A DNA stretch of 64,000 nucleotides, from the NCBI GenBank assembly GCA_900696645.1, contig CAADGV010000024.1, positions 128,912-192,911 of the forward strand. Direction: 5' to 3'. This document shows positions 63,530 to 64,000 of the stretch, piece after piece; positions within the stretch are counted from its first letter, which is position 1; each line of letters begins with the position of its first letter. The translations under genes and the position numbers were made by a program. The notes beneath the pieces are model-generated. The model worked only from the letters and a program-made list of their open reading frames with translations. It did no database searches and was not told where the DNA came from. Source of the DNA: an uncultured Chlorobiota bacterium. Its GTDB lineage: Bacteria; Bacteroidota; Ignavibacteria; UBA10030; UBA6906.

Positions 63530-64000
63530 ATGACGACAGTGGACCCATCAATCCAAGCCACGATTCCAGTGATCCGCATTGAGCCTTCGCGCGGGTGGGT
63601 GTCGTTGAAACTAAAAGAACTGTGGGAGTACCGCGAGCTCTTGTATTTCCTGACGTGGCGTGATATCAAAGTGCGCTACAAGCAAACGGCGCTCGGAGCC
63701 GCGTGGGCAGTGTTGCAGCCGTTCATGACAATGGTGGTGTTCAGCCTCTTCTTCGGGAAGCTTGCCCAGATTCCTTCGGACGGGCTTCCGTACCCGATCT
63801 TCAGTTTTGCAGCGTTGGTTCCCTGGACGTTCTTCGCGTACGGACTGAGTCAATCGTCAAACAGTCTTGTGGGCAGCGCAAATCTAATCAAGAAAGTCTA
63901 CTTCCCGCGGCTCGTTGTTCCGATTTCCAGCATTCTCTCGGGCATTGTCGATTTCGCTTTGTCGTTTGTAATGTTGTTAGTGTTGATGGTTTACTTCGGC
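63530..64000 (+). CDS. ABC-2 type polysaccharide export permease (Wzm-like), 5' part
   Basis: The first 157 codons of a membrane protein that runs off the window. After a cytosolic N-terminus the segment YFLTWRDIKVRYKQTALGAAW and VLQPFMTMVVFSLFFG is characteristic of the ABC-2 permeases that export O-antigen and capsule. The ATPase partner should follow outside the window. This shows that the operon uses an ABC-dependent export route, possibly beside the Wzc-type co-polymerase. Confidence 0.92.
   Translation, partial: MTTVDPSIQATIPVIRIEPSRGWVSLKLKELWEYRELLYFLTWRDIKVRYKQTALGAAWAVLQPFMTMVVFSLFFGKLAQIPSDGLPYPIFSFAALVPWTFFAYGLSQSSNSLVGSANLIKKVYFPRLVVPISSILSGIVDFALSFVMLLVLMVYFG

Overview
The window looks like chromosomal DNA from a free-living FCB-group (Bacteroidota/Chlorobiota/Ignavibacteriota-like) bacterium. 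By eye the GC content is near 50%. Support comes from C-terminal type IX secretion (T9SS) sorting domains of the 'QNYPNPFNP ... GVYYY ... LIK' type, a GWxTD-domain protein, a TonB-dependent receptor with a carboxypeptidase-like N-terminal domain, an Omp85 protein, HPr kinase in a bacterium that also has an outer membrane, and a tyrosine autokinase next to a NusG/UpxY-like regulator. The clearest promoters are sigma70-like (TTGACA-17-TATAAT), not the TTTG/TAnnTTTG type of Bacteroidaceae. This argues for an Ignavibacteria- or Chlorobi-like lineage; the placement is inference.

Layout. 1-8.7 kb: housekeeping genes (XerC/D end, HPF, HPr kinase, M23 endopeptidase, small DUF2795-like protein, Omp85, DNA polymerase III delta', methionyl-tRNA synthetase). 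8.7-13.4 kb: small envelope and regulatory genes (M49-like lipoprotein, hemerythrin, response regulator, YjbQ, GWxTD). 13.5-18.5 kb: an overlapping run of acyltransferase, GT9, TsaC and a PIG-L-type deacetylase. 18.5-22.3 kb: a complete Fe3+/AfuA-type ABC importer. 22.4-28.2 kb: tRNA-Arg with a decayed tRNA-like copy beside it, a TPR protein, and a partner-switching cluster of two SpoIIE-type phosphatases, one STAS antagonist and one RsbW-like kinase. 28.3-33.8 kb: accessory genes, including an orphan protein resembling one of contractile-injection loci, an M1 peptidase, the scar of a lost restriction-modification gene, and a three-gene pseudopilin-like cassette. 34-41.4 kb: a YyaL-type protein, ArfB, a TonB receptor, a DUF47-PiT phosphate uptake pair and tRNA-Asn. 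41.8-49.9 kb: three glycoside hydrolase family 8 paralogues with different accessory modules and a GT2. 50-53.9 kb: etfB-etfA-acyl-CoA dehydrogenase. 54-64 kb: a metallophosphoesterase, then an exopolysaccharide locus (tyrosine autokinase, SLBB protein, NusG-like factor, nucleotide-sugar dehydrogenase, UDP-glucuronate epimerase-like protein, methyltransferase, ABC-2 permease running off the end).

Most unusual signal. Inside the exopolysaccharide operon are two genes for four-helix-bundle proteins of the 23S rRNA intervening-sequence (IVP/S23) family. Each lies between its own pair of low-complexity inverted repeats, and the two pairs differ in sequence (CCAAATTCCAA type and GTTGATGGTT type). 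Each cassette abuts its neighbours closely, and a lone copy of the second repeat core sits after the epimerase. The arrangement resembles an rRNA intervening sequence (complementary ends around an IVP gene) transplanted into mRNA-coding DNA, and it is the best candidate here for an undescribed mobile or RNA-processing element. Secondary signals are the GH8 family expansion with a shared promoter design, the restriction-modification scar and the tRNA-like duplication.
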